Assembly (NCBI GenBank): GCA_947846985.1
Contig: CANTUZ010000001.1
Coordinates: 185,960,455-186,024,454, forward strand
Direction: 5' to 3'
Length of the DNA: 64,000 bases
Source: Fratercula arctica
Lineage: Eukaryota > Chordata > Aves > Charadriiformes > Alcidae
Within the stretch, counting starts at the first letter, position 1. Each line of letters opens with the position of its first letter. A model generated the notes under the pieces. That model made no database searches and was not told the DNA's origin. It saw only the letters and a list, made by a program, of their open reading frames with translations. Both the position numbers and the translations under genes were made by a program. Below, piece after piece: positions 1-12,397 of this stretch.

Positions 1-1586
1 CCTGAAATTACAGCTGTCCCCAGACTTCATGGAAACCATGCCCAGGTCATGAGAATGAGACAAAGGGCTCCAGTTGTTGGCATTTATATAGGCTTTAAAC
101 CCAGAATAAGGAGGTAATCTGAATGTTTGTATTCTCAGAGGGAGAGGAAGACCTAATGTGGTTCTTTTAGCAAAGAGAGAGAAGAGAAAAAAGAGGTGTG
201 AATGGATGGGCTAAGGCTGCAGAGAGGGCAGTGATGGTTGCCTGGGAAAAGCAAAGTCCCTCACTGCCTAGACTGAAGGGGAACAGGGTGTTATTTATTG
301 CTGCTCATCTGTGTTTGACTTTGCCTTGTGCTTGTATCGAACTGCAAATTGACTGAATATGCAGCACAGCACCAGAAACGCTGTGGAATTCACTCTCCTG
401 ACTGTCAGGAGACAAGATCAGTCTGTGATATTTCTGGCAGATCCAATATTACACTACGGCAGGATTACAGCATGCCAGTAGTAGCCCAATGGTGTTATTT
501 TCATGCAGCCACCCCAGAAGTACGTACAGACAGGAATGACTTCCCAGAGCTGAGATGCTGAGAAAGGAGCTGCCATTTCTCCATCTGTCTGCCCCTATCG
601 TGTTACTTGAATTCCATCACTGAAGATCAGGCTGCCATGAGCTAGCATCATGTCACAATTACGTTGCTGTAAATGTCATTGCACTGGTTCACGGCAAGAT
701 TCATTGAAGACAAACGTGTAGAGAGACAAGTACCTAACTTTTCTTTGTGTCTTGGAAAAAAACTTCCTCTGGTATTTAATCTTTTGAGCCTGTTTGTGCT
801 CACTTACCTTCGCTTAAATCTTTTTATATAAAGAGATATGGATAAGGCAGTAAGTTTGCAGGCAATAACGAGCTATCTGCAGAGATTGTGGAATTCCTGT
901 TGTGTGCAGGCTAGTCACCAACTTGTTAAAAATCTCATTGCCTGAGGAAAGGTACTTGCCTTCGCAGGCTCTTCAGGATGTTAACTGAGTTGCTTTAGCT
1001 TCCTGCTCTGAGCTCTTAATCATATATGTAAATTGGCCAAACTAGTTTTGCTCATAGCTGAGCCAGGTTTAAACAGGGTTTCGGAAATGCTTCTGAGACA
1101 ATGCTATCCTGCTGACGTTGATCACATAAATCTTGTCAAAAGCAGGGAGTATTAGTTAGATTGCAGATTCATGAAGGAGGAAGCAGTTTTGTTATGAATA
1201 TGGGCATATGAATTCAATACTGAACATAGCAGGATCTTATTCAGTCATGGAGGAGTACAGCCAACAGTGCAATACGTACATCGTGTTGTAGACAGCTATA
1301 CAGATTGGGAAGAAAATCTCAGTCTAGCTCTTAATTATTAAGGATCAAGTGCTTCCCCCACTATAAAGAATGGGTTGGTTTGCTGGTATGCAGATGTGCC
1401 TTGTCTGGATCACCTTCTTTTTTGGTCTTGTTTCCTTTGAAATTTATCTTTAAATAAGATTTTGATATAATGTCTCATATTTTGCTGACATTTAGAAATT
1501 GCATCCAAAAAAAGAAAGTTTCTGTAGTGTCTTGGCAAGTTTATAATGTTTATTTTTTTGACTTGTTGGTCTCATTAGTAAGTTTG
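1..1586. other. Non-coding, no gene or repeat recognised
   Basis: AT-rich DNA with stop codons in all frames. The only sizeable open frame (328-561, 77 codons) has no recognisable domain or compositional bias suggesting coding. No transposon family is recognisable by eye. Intergenic or intronic DNA is the simplest reading, but an exon shorter than about 50 codons could not be excluded without alignment. Confidence 0.55.
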
Positions 1587-1632
1587 TGCATATATATGTA
1601 TATATATATGCACACACACAATATATTTATGT
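1587..1632. repeat. Compound AT/CA microsatellite
   Basis: Alternating purine-pyrimidine stretch: TATATATG-type repeats followed by a short (CA)n and another ATATAT block. It is an imperfect simple repeat, expected to be length-polymorphic. Confidence 0.85.
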
Positions 1633-3503
1633 TTGCTCTATAAACTGTTACTCTTGCAACATGAAGGCTAATTTGTGTCACATGTTCTGTGTGCCTTGCA
1701 CCCAGACTTTTCGTAAGCCTGCCTGAGGTAAAGAAGGTAGTGAAGTATTTTTTAATATCTGCTTGATTAGCATAGTTACATAAAAACAGTCAAACTAAGG
1801 TTAACAGTACGGTCCTGCAACTGTTTGAAGGAATCAAATGTCTGGCATCCTCCCTGCAAGCAGGCAACACACATCTGAAGAGACGTGAACGGACTGGCAG
1901 CTGGCAGGTCATGCCCACCCGAATAAGCTAGAACAGACTAGTTCTGACGTATGGAACAAGGAAGCAACCCTTTGGACCTAACTGGTCTTGAACCACAGGA
2001 AAAGTATATAGAAATGCCAATCTTTTCCAATAGAGCTTAAGGAAGAAAGAAGAGACCCACTTCTGTTCTGGCTCCCCTTATCAAACATCTTGACCTCAGA
2101 GACAAAGAAAGATAAAATTTGCAGTCACCAGAGCCTAAATCATGGCATCAGGCTTGACTAATATGTTTGATTAATGCATGACTCAGTTGTTAACAGAGAG
2201 ATTGCCCATTAGTAGCACATAAATAAATCAGTGTTTGATGTTGGTGGCTGTCTCAGAATAGTCCCATCATGACTGTACCTAGTTACCTAACAATAACAGC
2301 TGCAACACTGCCTTAGCATCATATCTGGCACTTAAAATATAATCATTTAGCAAAAGAAACCCCAAACTCCAAACATAATCAAAAGTCTTAGAACTTCCCT
2401 GAATTCATTAAGATAGTCCTTTGCTTTATGTTTTTCCCCCTTGTGGTTTGACTTTGGTGGATTTCAGAGAGATACTAATAGGAGGCTTTCCCTTGGTGTC
2501 ATCAGGACAGTCACAAGAGGTTTGTCATAACTAATATGTTGCTAAAAATCTATCAGCAAATGTAACCTTTCATTATGGCACAGCTGAATAAAATATTAGC
2601 ATACTTTGTATGTGTATCTGTCTAGATATGTGATGCTCGTTTGTGACATTTATCTTCTCTTCTAAGAAAAGATAAGAACTCTCTTGTGAAAGCAAATGAG
2701 GTCATCTACCAGATACTGGTTATATCTTAAATTATTTCTTCATCATTAACCTTTTGTAAGCTTAATAAGTAGGATTTGCACACTAGTCTGCAAAGAAACA
2801 ATTGCTTTCAGGAAAATTGCTTATGAACAGCATGCAGGAGGAATGTGTATGTATCAGTCTGGGAAGGGGTTCCAGTCTTCCGAAAGAACCGCACTAATGA
2901 GTATGGTCTAACACTTTATAATTAGATATTATACATGTTTGTAAGGCTTGGTATAAAACTTCGGTATTTCTCAAACACTACCAAATGGAAAGATATCAAG
3001 ATGATCTGAATAACAGACTCTATTAGTGCTAGTATGATATTTTCCCACTCAGCTATTCAGTAAGAGTACCTCAGAACAAGTTTATGCAAAACTGATTTGT
3101 GAACTTATCATTTGAAATCTGCTAGAATTGGTGATGGAAGATTTTACATAGAGAGCCCTTCTTCCACACTTCAGTCACGATAGCAATGTGTCTGAATCTA
3201 CTTGGACCCAGGGTGAGAAGACACACATCCAGCTGTGTGAGATTTAAAAGGGGCTTTTGTCAACAGATTTAATCTACTGATTACTTTGGGCTTTTACTGA
3301 AGTTAAACCAGCCACTTCCAGTATTCCTGATGCAGAGTTAATGTGGTAGGTAGCATTTCAGTGTTAATACCTGAATAGGCTAGTCTTGCTCCAGTCATAC
3401 CTAAGCAGCTTTACACCTGCATCTGCTAAACATTCGTTCCTCATTTGCCTCTGATTAGTATCACTGCCTTCATGTACTCAGTAGAGCACAGCATTAAAAT
3501 TAC
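1633..3503. other. Non-coding, no gene or repeat recognised
   Basis: Unique AT-rich sequence without a long open frame. Around 2150-2230 there is a cluster of TAAT/ATTA cores and an AP-1-like TGACTCA site, but such short motifs are common by chance in DNA of this composition and are not called as regulatory. Confidence 0.5.
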
Positions 3504-3525
3504 AAAAAAAAAAAAAAAAAAAAAA
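3504..3525 (+). repeat. A22 homopolymer run
   Basis: Uninterrupted run of 22 adenines. No retroposed gene body or target-site duplication is recognisable next to it, so it is listed only as a simple repeat. Confidence 0.9.
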
Positions 3526-6180
3526 GCAAAATGACTAAAAATACTTTACTTCTGTCTTACAATTGAAGTTACACATTCCAGCATAAAAGTAATACTGAAA
3601 TAGTAAATATGAAACTTCAACCTTGGCAGAATTTTTACAACTGCATTTCTTACACATTGTTTTGGAGAAAGAATTTTGCAATTCAGATATTTTGGCACAG
3701 GTAGTAATGGAATTATGACTTGATTGAGACATATGGCAGCAAGGAAAAGAAGAATAAATAATGTCTTGAGTGACTAGTGCTTGAATAAATCTTACATACA
3801 TATTTGCTAATTGTAGCAGTTGCAGTTGTATCCATTCTCAGTTTATTTACTTGGTGCACATAGCCGTAGCACGTCTGCCTACACATATTTTAATTGATAT
3901 TTGGATTGGAAGTCTTTGAGAAAGTTCTTCCTGTAGGTAGGTTAGTGTCTCAATATTGGGTCAAATGTGCTCAGTCCAGCCAAGATTTTTCTGTTCTGCG
4001 GAAGGACACCACACACGTGCAAGGAAATTGAGGCAAGCATCCCGTCTTTCTTTGCTCTGCTGTGGCTGCCACAGGCATAAGGACAGCTCTCTACTGCAGG
4101 CTGGAGGATCCAAAGTAGGAAGGACAGGGACAAAGGATGTGCTGCATGGGTCAGGGCTGCTCTCTAGGGCTACTGAAATTATTTTTAATAAAGAACTTTA
4201 CTACTGAAAATGGCCTTTTTCTCTCCAAACTGATTTATGTTTGTGTGAAAAACTATGCCATGACTTCTTGTTTACCAGAACTCTTATTTGCTAGGAAAAA
4301 AAAGTCCCCTTATCTTTCCCTTCTTCACAAGTATTAAACAGCACAGGAAAAATATCCATGTCAAATAGCCATTTTCAGATTATTTTTTTTCCATATAAAA
4401 GTAGTCCCAGTTAAAAGAATTTTTAAATTCTTCAAGGAAACGTTATTCTCATTTTGCCTCTCATCCATGGGGATGACACTGTGTGAGAGAGATCGCGCAC
4501 AGGGTTTGTGGGCTGTGAGAGAAGGGAAGAGCTAACTACAGTTGCTGATGGCAGCCAGGGTAGCTGTGCCCATTCTGCATGGCTACATATACCTGTAGCA
4601 GGTCTGCACTATTTCCATTGACAAATTAGCATGCCTGGGGGGAAGAAAAATGCCCCCAGGAATTCTGGCCAAAGTAAGGTTCTTCTAGACATTGCGTTAC
4701 TGAAGGCCTGTACGTTAAAGCTGCAGTTTCCTCCTAAAAGTAGTTTAACATCAAGGAGCTTAACTCATAATCTGAAGAGAAAAGCCAAGGTCCTGATCCC
4801 ATGCTCATTAAAGCCAGCAGGAGTTTTGCCAACGTTCTGAGCAGGAACAGGTTCAGGTTGCGAGTGAGTCTACTTTCCCGACGACTCCTTCGTTTCAAAC
4901 ATCCGTCCCCCTTTTTATTCAGTTAGGAGGTTTCTGTGAAGACTGCTTTTGAATGCTGTCTTCCTTGTAAAACCTTAAAGAACTCACCCAGCTAGGTCAA
5001 ACTACAGTGAAGAGCTTTCTGAATTACCAAACTTGTGGGGAAAAAAAAGAAAAACTAGCTAATTTTGAAATGGCTTAATACCCTGATACGTGCTAAATGA
5101 AAGTAATATGTGAACGATTTCTTGATATACAGGAATATTCTGAAAGTTACATTAATGAAATGCTGCCTTTTCTTCCTCTGTAACATACTGATCATGATTC
5201 AATTCCTTTAAAAGAATTTATTGTTCCATATGACTGCTGTATTAGATAGCTTTACACTTCTATTATTCCAACTGGAGCATCCAACTTGGTGCGAGATGCA
5301 ATAGTTTTGAGCCAAGACTGTGTCTTTTCTTATTTAGACATCAGCAGTACTGTGCTGTGCTGCTCCCATCGCTCTAAGGTTAAAGCCTGTTTTGTGAAGG
5401 TGGCTTTTCCATGCTCTTTTGTAATCGTTCTTTTCTTGGTTGTTATGGAGATAAAGCTTATGCAGTCCCTTTTCTGCTTATTTTATCATGCTCCAGGCCC
5501 AATAGCACAGTAAACAACCTATTAGGCAACCTATTTGTCTATGTCAGTGCTGCAAGTTCAGACCTCTGTTACTTAAGGTATGAATCCTTTTTCAGGTACG
5601 TTTGTCTGGAATCGATTCAATTTTTTATTTTCATTTTTTCAAATTGCGCTTGTTTTTGTGGGATTTTTGAGAAGATCAGGAAAACTGTTTGGGTAAATAT
5701 GTCTTTTCCCCAACATAACAGTGCCAGTTGTCAGCTGAGCTCGTGTTTCAGCTATTAAGCACAACATTACCCAATCTAATATTTTGCACATAAAATAGTT
5801 GATAACACATAAGGTAGTTCAGATTGTTTTCTCACGAACCTCAGTGAATTAGGATGTTTCAAATCTTTTTTGTTTTCTACTAGCTGGTCATTTACTTGAA
5901 AGCCTGTCTATAATTTTTAAAAAATATTTTAAAGGATGTTACCTTCCTTCTCTGCATTTCCCACTGAGAAATTAGATGTGGTTTTCTGACCAACTAATTG
6001 CTCAAATTTGCTATATTCCATTCAAGAATCAATTCTGAGTAGGTCCATATTTTTAAAGATTTTTTTTTTTTCTTTTTTTACTTTAGATGACATTAGCCCT
6101 GAAAAGTACCTATGGAAGTGTCATGAATTATGTACAGGGATTCCGAATCTGCCTGTGCTTCCTAACTTGCAGAGAAATGT
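3526..6180. other. Non-coding, no gene recognised
   Basis: Mostly AT-rich unique sequence. Open frames of 60-115 codons occur on both strands but overlap each other in different frames and carry no recognisable domain, so none is called as a gene. Confidence 0.5.
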
Positions 6181-6350
6181 CCCGAATCGGAAACTACTCG
6201 GTTCTTGAAGGTTGCCCCATGGGAGGTGCAGCTGAGCGGTGGGCTTTCCTGCTGGGCGTCACCACCCAACGCCCACCGCGGCCACCCCACCATGCACTCC
6301 CTCATCGAGAGGCTCCTCCATCCCGGGAGAGGCAGCCGGACACCGTGCCC
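6181..6350. other. Small CpG-rich island
   Basis: Counting by hand there are about a dozen CpG dinucleotides in roughly 170 bp, against almost none in the flanking kilobases. It also contains GC-rich motifs such as CCACCGCGGCC. An open frame of 142 codons (6087-6515, plus) crosses it, but its sequence is a compositional product (proline/arginine-rich) with no domain I recognise. It could be a small CpG island, a GC-rich relic of an old insertion, or part of an unrecognised exon. Confidence 0.5.
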
Positions 6351-7614
6351 AGCCTATGCTGGGGAGTCAGGATTAAACCACCTTGGGGATGCATTTGTGG
6401 TGAAATCTTAGCTCTCTGTGGGGGAGAAATTAGTTCTCAAACACTGCTTCGGAGGCAGGTTTCTGTTGAAAACCTGAGGTTTATAAATTCCCTATATCCT
6501 CAGTTGTGCACGTAAAACCTTTGCTGCACTGAAATGTCTGAACGTTTAACTGCATTCATAAATTGCTGGGGAGTCTTTGTTCAAGAAAAAAAAAAAAAAG
6601 TCTTTCTGGCAGGTATAAAATAAGATACATAGAATATCTCCATAGCTGTATTTTGCTCTTCAGGGACCACATTAAGCATAAAACATCAACCTTCCTCACT
6701 TCCTGAGATTCATTACATATAAAAAGAAATGATCCTGCGAAATGCTTTGGGAAAGAACTCCGCTTATGGAAACATAGCATTAGACTGTCTTATTATAACT
6801 CTTGGGGAAAAAAAAAAAAACACAAACAAAACACAACCTTTTTAGCTCTCTCTTTTGCTCCATTCCTGTAACTTCCATCATGGATTATTCTATTGTGAGA
6901 CTTAATCCTGTAGATAAAATGACTCCTCTTACTGCTGTGCTGACTTGGGTATATTGCATTATGTAGTAATTTTCGTTTAATCCTTATCAAATAAAAGACA
7001 TGCTAGGACAGTTTAGTTAAACCAGCTATCCATTATAGCTTTATTTTTCTTCCAGTCAGTATCAGCAATGATGATTTTAGAAAACTTTTCCATGACACCT
7101 CAACAATGAACATGCAATATGTTGTCTTCTGTTTATAACTTAATTTTTTTTTTTCTCTGGAGGAATTTAATATAATTTGTAGATACTAGTCGGACTGTGA
7201 GGACACCTATCTTTATTTTTAGTATCAATTTTTCAATCTCCATAATGTCAAGGGAGGGAGTTCAGTCTTGATGTGGGACTCAGTGGAATTGTGCCTGAGT
7301 AAATCAAGGCTGAATCTATTGTAATAATTTTAGTATTATATTACAGTCGTGTAGTCTGGGGGTGTGGGGTTGGGTTTAGTATTATATTGCAAGCTTATGG
7401 GTGCTCATAGGGGATGTAGTGCAGCCAGTCCTGCTCTGTCACTGACACATCATGAGATGGTATGAATGGGGTAAAACACAGGGAGAGATGTACAGTCCCA
7501 TCTACACTCTAATAGCTTTATGTCTCTATACAACATACTTACATACATATGTGTATGTATATATGTACTTATACATGCACTCTTTTTTACCTCTGAGACA
7601 AGAAAACACAGGCG

Positions 7615-7615
<1 letters not shown>
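6351..7615. other. Non-coding, no gene recognised
   Basis: AT-rich unique DNA with short A- and T-runs (for example around 6584-6599 and 6808-6820). At 7530-7580 there is a degenerate TACATACATATGTGTATG microsatellite just upstream of the long T-run. Confidence 0.5.

Positions 7616-7650
<35 letters not shown>
7616..7650 (+). repeat. T35 homopolymer run
   Basis: Thirty-five consecutive thymines. This could be the poly(A) tail of a minus-strand retroposon, but no recognisable element body lies to its left and no flanking duplication was found. Length is likely to be unreliable in any assembly. Confidence 0.9.
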
Positions 7651-7689
7651 CAAATTTGAGCCACGGTTAAGTCCTCATTTCCCTGCTCA

Positions 7690-7742
7690 GGATTTTGTGG
7701 TGGGTTGACCTTGGCAGGGTCATCTTGCTGCTTAAACCCAAT
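7690..7742 (+). mobile_element. Possible old ERV LTR scrap
   Basis: The segment around GTGGTGGGTTGACCTTGGC resembles the beginning of an LTR family that I recall from neoavian genomes. Only about 50 bp match, there is no visible opposite end or target-site duplication, and the assignment rests on memory of the family, so it is tentative. Confidence 0.25.
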
Positions 7743-10700
7743 ACAGATTTAAAATAAAATGCCGTTTCTTTAACATTTTTTAAGTGGTTGTATTACTCAT
7801 ATAAGGTGCCAGTCTGGGATTTCTACATATTAGTGCCCACTTATGCTTCTCTTATGCTATCCCAAAAAGCACACTTCAGCCTTAACTGGGTGGCACTATC
7901 TCTGAGAGAGGTGGCAGCTGGTCTTTCTGCTTGTATTCAACCCTTGATCCCTCTGCAGAGAGTGGTGCCAGCAGAGCTCATGCTGGAGTTGTAAGCATCA
8001 GCCTTAGTGATAATGAACAAACTCGATATGTTTTGTCTGTGTTTTCCTGTGAGCAGGGTCTATGACTCCACTTTGTCCTCTAGGGAGTCAGCTAGTCTTA
8101 ATAAATATTAGCCAGTAATAAGGCATTACCGGTCAGGGCTCATCGTTGACTGGCATTGAACCAGAGGAATAAATGCAGGTTGGAGCTGATTGATAACGAC
8201 TAATCTCAGCACCATCTGTCAGTGGTACATCTGTCCAAACCCTGTGGTTCTGCAACTTGTCTAGCACCACTTCGGATGGGGCTGAGCTGCCAACTTTGCT
8301 GCATCTTGGCTTAAGAAAAGAACCCTTTAGGAATGAGCTGCTGTACTGCTAAAAGGTTCCTGCTGTTGAGATGCTAGTGCATACCATATACAACCATTTC
8401 AGCAAATTCCAACTTTGTTCTCTATCAACAGTTATGTAGAAATATTTCACTGAAATGAATTGCCATACAATACATCAGCCTTGTCATATCTCCTAGACTC
8501 CCTGACTGCACAGATTAATCTTGGAGAGAGAAGCATATTTCCCATGCATTTACTGTTTGTGGAATCTTATGAAGAGAGAATGTGTGATGGTAAGGTATAT
8601 GATTTAGTCATCTCACTTGGAGGGGTGCATATTTCTCAGGGGTGATGAAGCAGTGAATAAATTAGGTTATATCAAGTGAATACTAATAAACATTACCCCA
8701 CCACCACGTATGAAGCATAAGCTGTGACTTACAGAAAGTATTTAAGAAATACTTCAGAATTCTACAAAACGCTCTACTTGAATTCTTCAAGTTACGAACC
8801 CAGGTTACCTTAACGCAGCCTAGGAAAGAGAAAAATAACTGTGCTTAAAATGCCTCTGACAGCTTTCTCATACACTAGAGTGTCACAAGCTTAAATCTGA
8901 ATTGCAAAATCTACCAGAAGAAAAAAATGTTGTATTGCTGTCTCTTGTTAGAGCTGATTTTTAAAACCTACTGATAGACTTATCTACCCAGGCTTTTATC
9001 CTGTGGAGGGAGAGCAACTTTTAGCCCTCTTGTTCACGTATCTCAACCATCTTCTTTTCCTACCCTTTTCCACTGGCCAGCAGCGCGGCCTGTCTCTCCT
9101 CCCGTAGATCAGCTTATGGGGCATCAGCGATCTGCAGGTGGGAAGCGTGCCAGGCTGCGGAGCTCCTCTGAGGACCCCACCAGGGAACAATGCCTGGCTG
9201 CAGGGCTGTGCCCCAATCTTGCTCCTGCTTGGCGTCAGGTATGGTGTGGTCACTGCAACCCACTGACCAGCTGTATGCGGTGTAGAGAGTCAGAAAGCAG
9301 AAGAAAGCTGCAGGGTTATACCACAAAAGCATCCAAAGATATCTTCCTCGCTGAGGGAGAAACGTGGAAGAGTCAGCTGCAAGTCTGAAGTCAGCAGCAG
9401 GAGTCTGAAGTTTGGTGTGAACTTGTTAGTCTTCATATTTGGGAGAAAAAACTACATGTGCATCAGACTAATGGAAACAAAGGAAAAATATCTGCATTTC
9501 TAGTTGTCTAGAGCAGACATTTTCTAGCTCCAGCTGCAACAAATGTCATTAACATAAAGCTGCATTTAGCTTTAACGTGAGATTTAACTTAGCCAGTTCA
9601 GGCCGCACAAAATTAAATGTTTAATAAGACACAACTCTCAAAGAGTTGCTTAGCGCTTTTGAATAGATTTCAGTGTTTCAAGGTAGTCACTTAAAAACTA
9701 AGCCACCTGAGTACACTTGTCTTTCTCTGAAAATAAGTCTAGATTAATGAGGGAGAAAGAGTGCCTTTTTTCGTATCTTGGTTCTGGTAAGTGCAAGTAT
9801 TCCGAGAGAGCACAGACACAGGAGACCTATATGCACATTTATGGGGACTGTGAGATCTTCCATAATTTAACGATGTTATCAGCAAGACTGCTGCAGAAAA
9901 GGTTATTTTTATGGAAAAAATATTTTTGCTGTTTCAGTGCTCTGTCACTGATCCATGAACTTCTTTTTTAATAGGAAAATGTAGTGTTATAATTGATCCT
10001 TATGCTGATAGTTTAGGGCGGAAACATGAAAATAATAAGACATAATGAGGCAGTCCTGAGTGAAAATATTCAGATAAACAAATACGATTTTAAACAGCTC
10101 TCCCTTAATTCTAGATTTCCACAGAACCAGCATGCAAACACTTAATTGCTTCTGAGCCATAAACATCTTCGTAGCAACCAAAAGTCAAAGAACTTTTTCA
10201 TTTCACTGTAACTTTTTTTCTCCTGAAGGCTTTTTGCAATAGCTTGCTTTCTTTCCAAGAAAAAACAACATATGAACATGGTTTTAGTTGAGTTAAAATG
10301 AAAAACAGCTCATTGCCTTCCTTTCTGACAAAGTTTAGTTGTCTCCATGTACTAGTTGTTCAGACTGTAGTTGAAGCGAGTGAAGGTCTAAGTGTAATTT
10401 GTGATATTTTGATATCTGCGATATCCCTATGAGGCTAGCAAATATAGCACAGAGCCAATGGAAGGTCTGTTTGCCTGTGGAGTGGTGGGCAGAGACCAGG
10501 AAGACCAATTCTAATAGCACAAACCACATTGGTGTGGACAACTGAATGGAGTCCATGGTGTCAACTCTGGAGGAACTTTTTAGGCTCCAATGAAAGATCC
10601 CCTATCCTCCCACCCCCCACCCATGCCATTGGCTCAACATAGGAGACTAATTTCATTTAAGATGTCCTAGGGTATCCTACCTGCCCCCAACTGATACTGC

Positions 10701-12273
10701 AGAAAAGCACGGGTCTGCTATAGGTCCTTGGGTCTCTTTTGCCCATCTCATATGGATATGCACCTCATATAGCATTAGACACCTGTGGTCAGGCTTTTGA
10801 TCTCCTTTGCCTATAGTGGGAACTTACATATTTGGCCATCTACCACATATAGAGATATAGAGACATCTATATTTATGTGTCTTAATCACAAACTGAATCC
10901 CATTCTTTGAGATTGATTCCTTTGTTCACACATGGCTGTCTAGTGCCACTTCAGACAGGCCGTGCTTTCCCACCTGGCTCCAGAAGCTGTTCCAAAAGGA
11001 CATGAGTTTCTCTTAAGTCTTCTATCTTATCCACCACTCCTGTGTGCTTCTTGGACATCTCCAGGTACCTCAGATGTCAGTAGATGCTTATGTATGAACA
11101 TTTGAAATGAGCCCTGTGCTGCATGCATGAAGCAGGAGGTGTTTTAGTCTTTTTTGTAACCATCTTTTCACAATTACAGAGGCTCTATCTATACAGATAT
11201 AGAGACTCTATCTCAACAAATTACCAGAGATTCCTGAGAGACTTTACAACAAGCAGTACAGAAATTCTCCTCTCCTTGCAGTCAGCCATGCCATTCTTTA
11301 TCTGGGGAATCTACAGCCGAGTGTCAAAGTAACGGTAATGAAGAGAGCAGGCAACACTGGACATAAAGGGCAGCTGAGAATCCAACTATCGACATTTTAT
11401 ATTAGCGGGGCAGTTTCAGTCTCCACCCCATCTGATTTAGGGTAGTGTGCACAAATTCAGACTTTTGTCACACCATATCCAGCAACTTCATACTCTTCTT
11501 TGCGTTAATGTCCACAGGGCCCATCTGCAGCAGTGGAACATTGCTGCTCCAGCTAATGGAAAGGAAGTAATTCTTGCTTCAGAAAGCATGCCTGGATCAG
11601 GGAATTTGATCCAGAACCTGGATTACTGCCATGGATATTACATGTGCCTTCTCTCTCCTTTCCTTAGTAAAATGACTCAAATCTCCTGCATTTTAAGTTG
11701 GTTGGAAAGAGCACAATGAAACTATCTCTTCATCTTGTCCCCTTGAATTCCTTAAATGTCAAAAACAGTTAAATCATTTTGGTAATACATGCAAATTCAG
11801 AGCATTATCCCTGTCAAAACATGATTGGCTGACACATCTAAGATTACACTTTCTATCATAAATGTAAATACTAACTTCCTTCTCCTGATTCTTGAACCTT
11901 GCAAGGCACTCTCCCTAGAATGAGATTTTCGACTTTGCTTGAGTTTTTTCTTGTGTTATGCTTGGATGTGTCATTTGGGCTGAAGAATCAAACACCTTCT
12001 GGCTAAATATCTGCTTTCATGCAGCACTAGCTCCAATTCTCCACAATTCACTGTCGTTCCACTGCTTGGTCATCCTCAGTTTGCCATTGGATATAACTAG
12101 CTTCTGCTTAACATCCAAAAAAATATCACCAGGACATGCTGCAGAATACAATTTACAAACACAAGCACTGCTGTATCTTCAGCTAAAAGTCCCTTAACTT
12201 CCTTGGTGGAGACTACACTAGTCAAAAGGCCTCCTTATAAGCAAAATGGTTGCTACTGCTCTGCTTTTCTTAT
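7743..12273. other. Non-coding; possible diverged repeat copies
   Basis: No gene is recognisable. Two places share a diverged core: TGTCTAGCACCACTT near 8258 and TGTCTAGTGCCACTT near 10938. The longer region 10560-11060 has the texture of an old interspersed repeat that I cannot name. A GC-richer patch lies at about 9080-9260. The open frames here (up to 90 codons) have no identifiable domain. Confidence 0.45.
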
Positions 12274-12397
12274 TACTTTCCCCTTCTTCCCCTTGCCCTT
12301 CACTCTTCCCTTTCTTCCTTTTCCCTTTTCCCCTTTCCCCTTTTTCTCCTTCCCCCTCCCCTTGCCTTGCCCTTTCCCTTTTCCTTCCTTTCCCTCA
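12274..12397 (+). repeat. Polypyrimidine tract (C/T on plus strand)
   Basis: Over about 120 bp the plus strand is almost entirely C and T in irregular CCCTTT/CCCCTTTT units, with only scattered interruptions. Such long homopyrimidine stretches can form intramolecular triplexes. The 66- and 74-codon frames crossing it (serine/proline/phenylalanine-rich) are artefacts of this composition. Confidence 0.85.
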
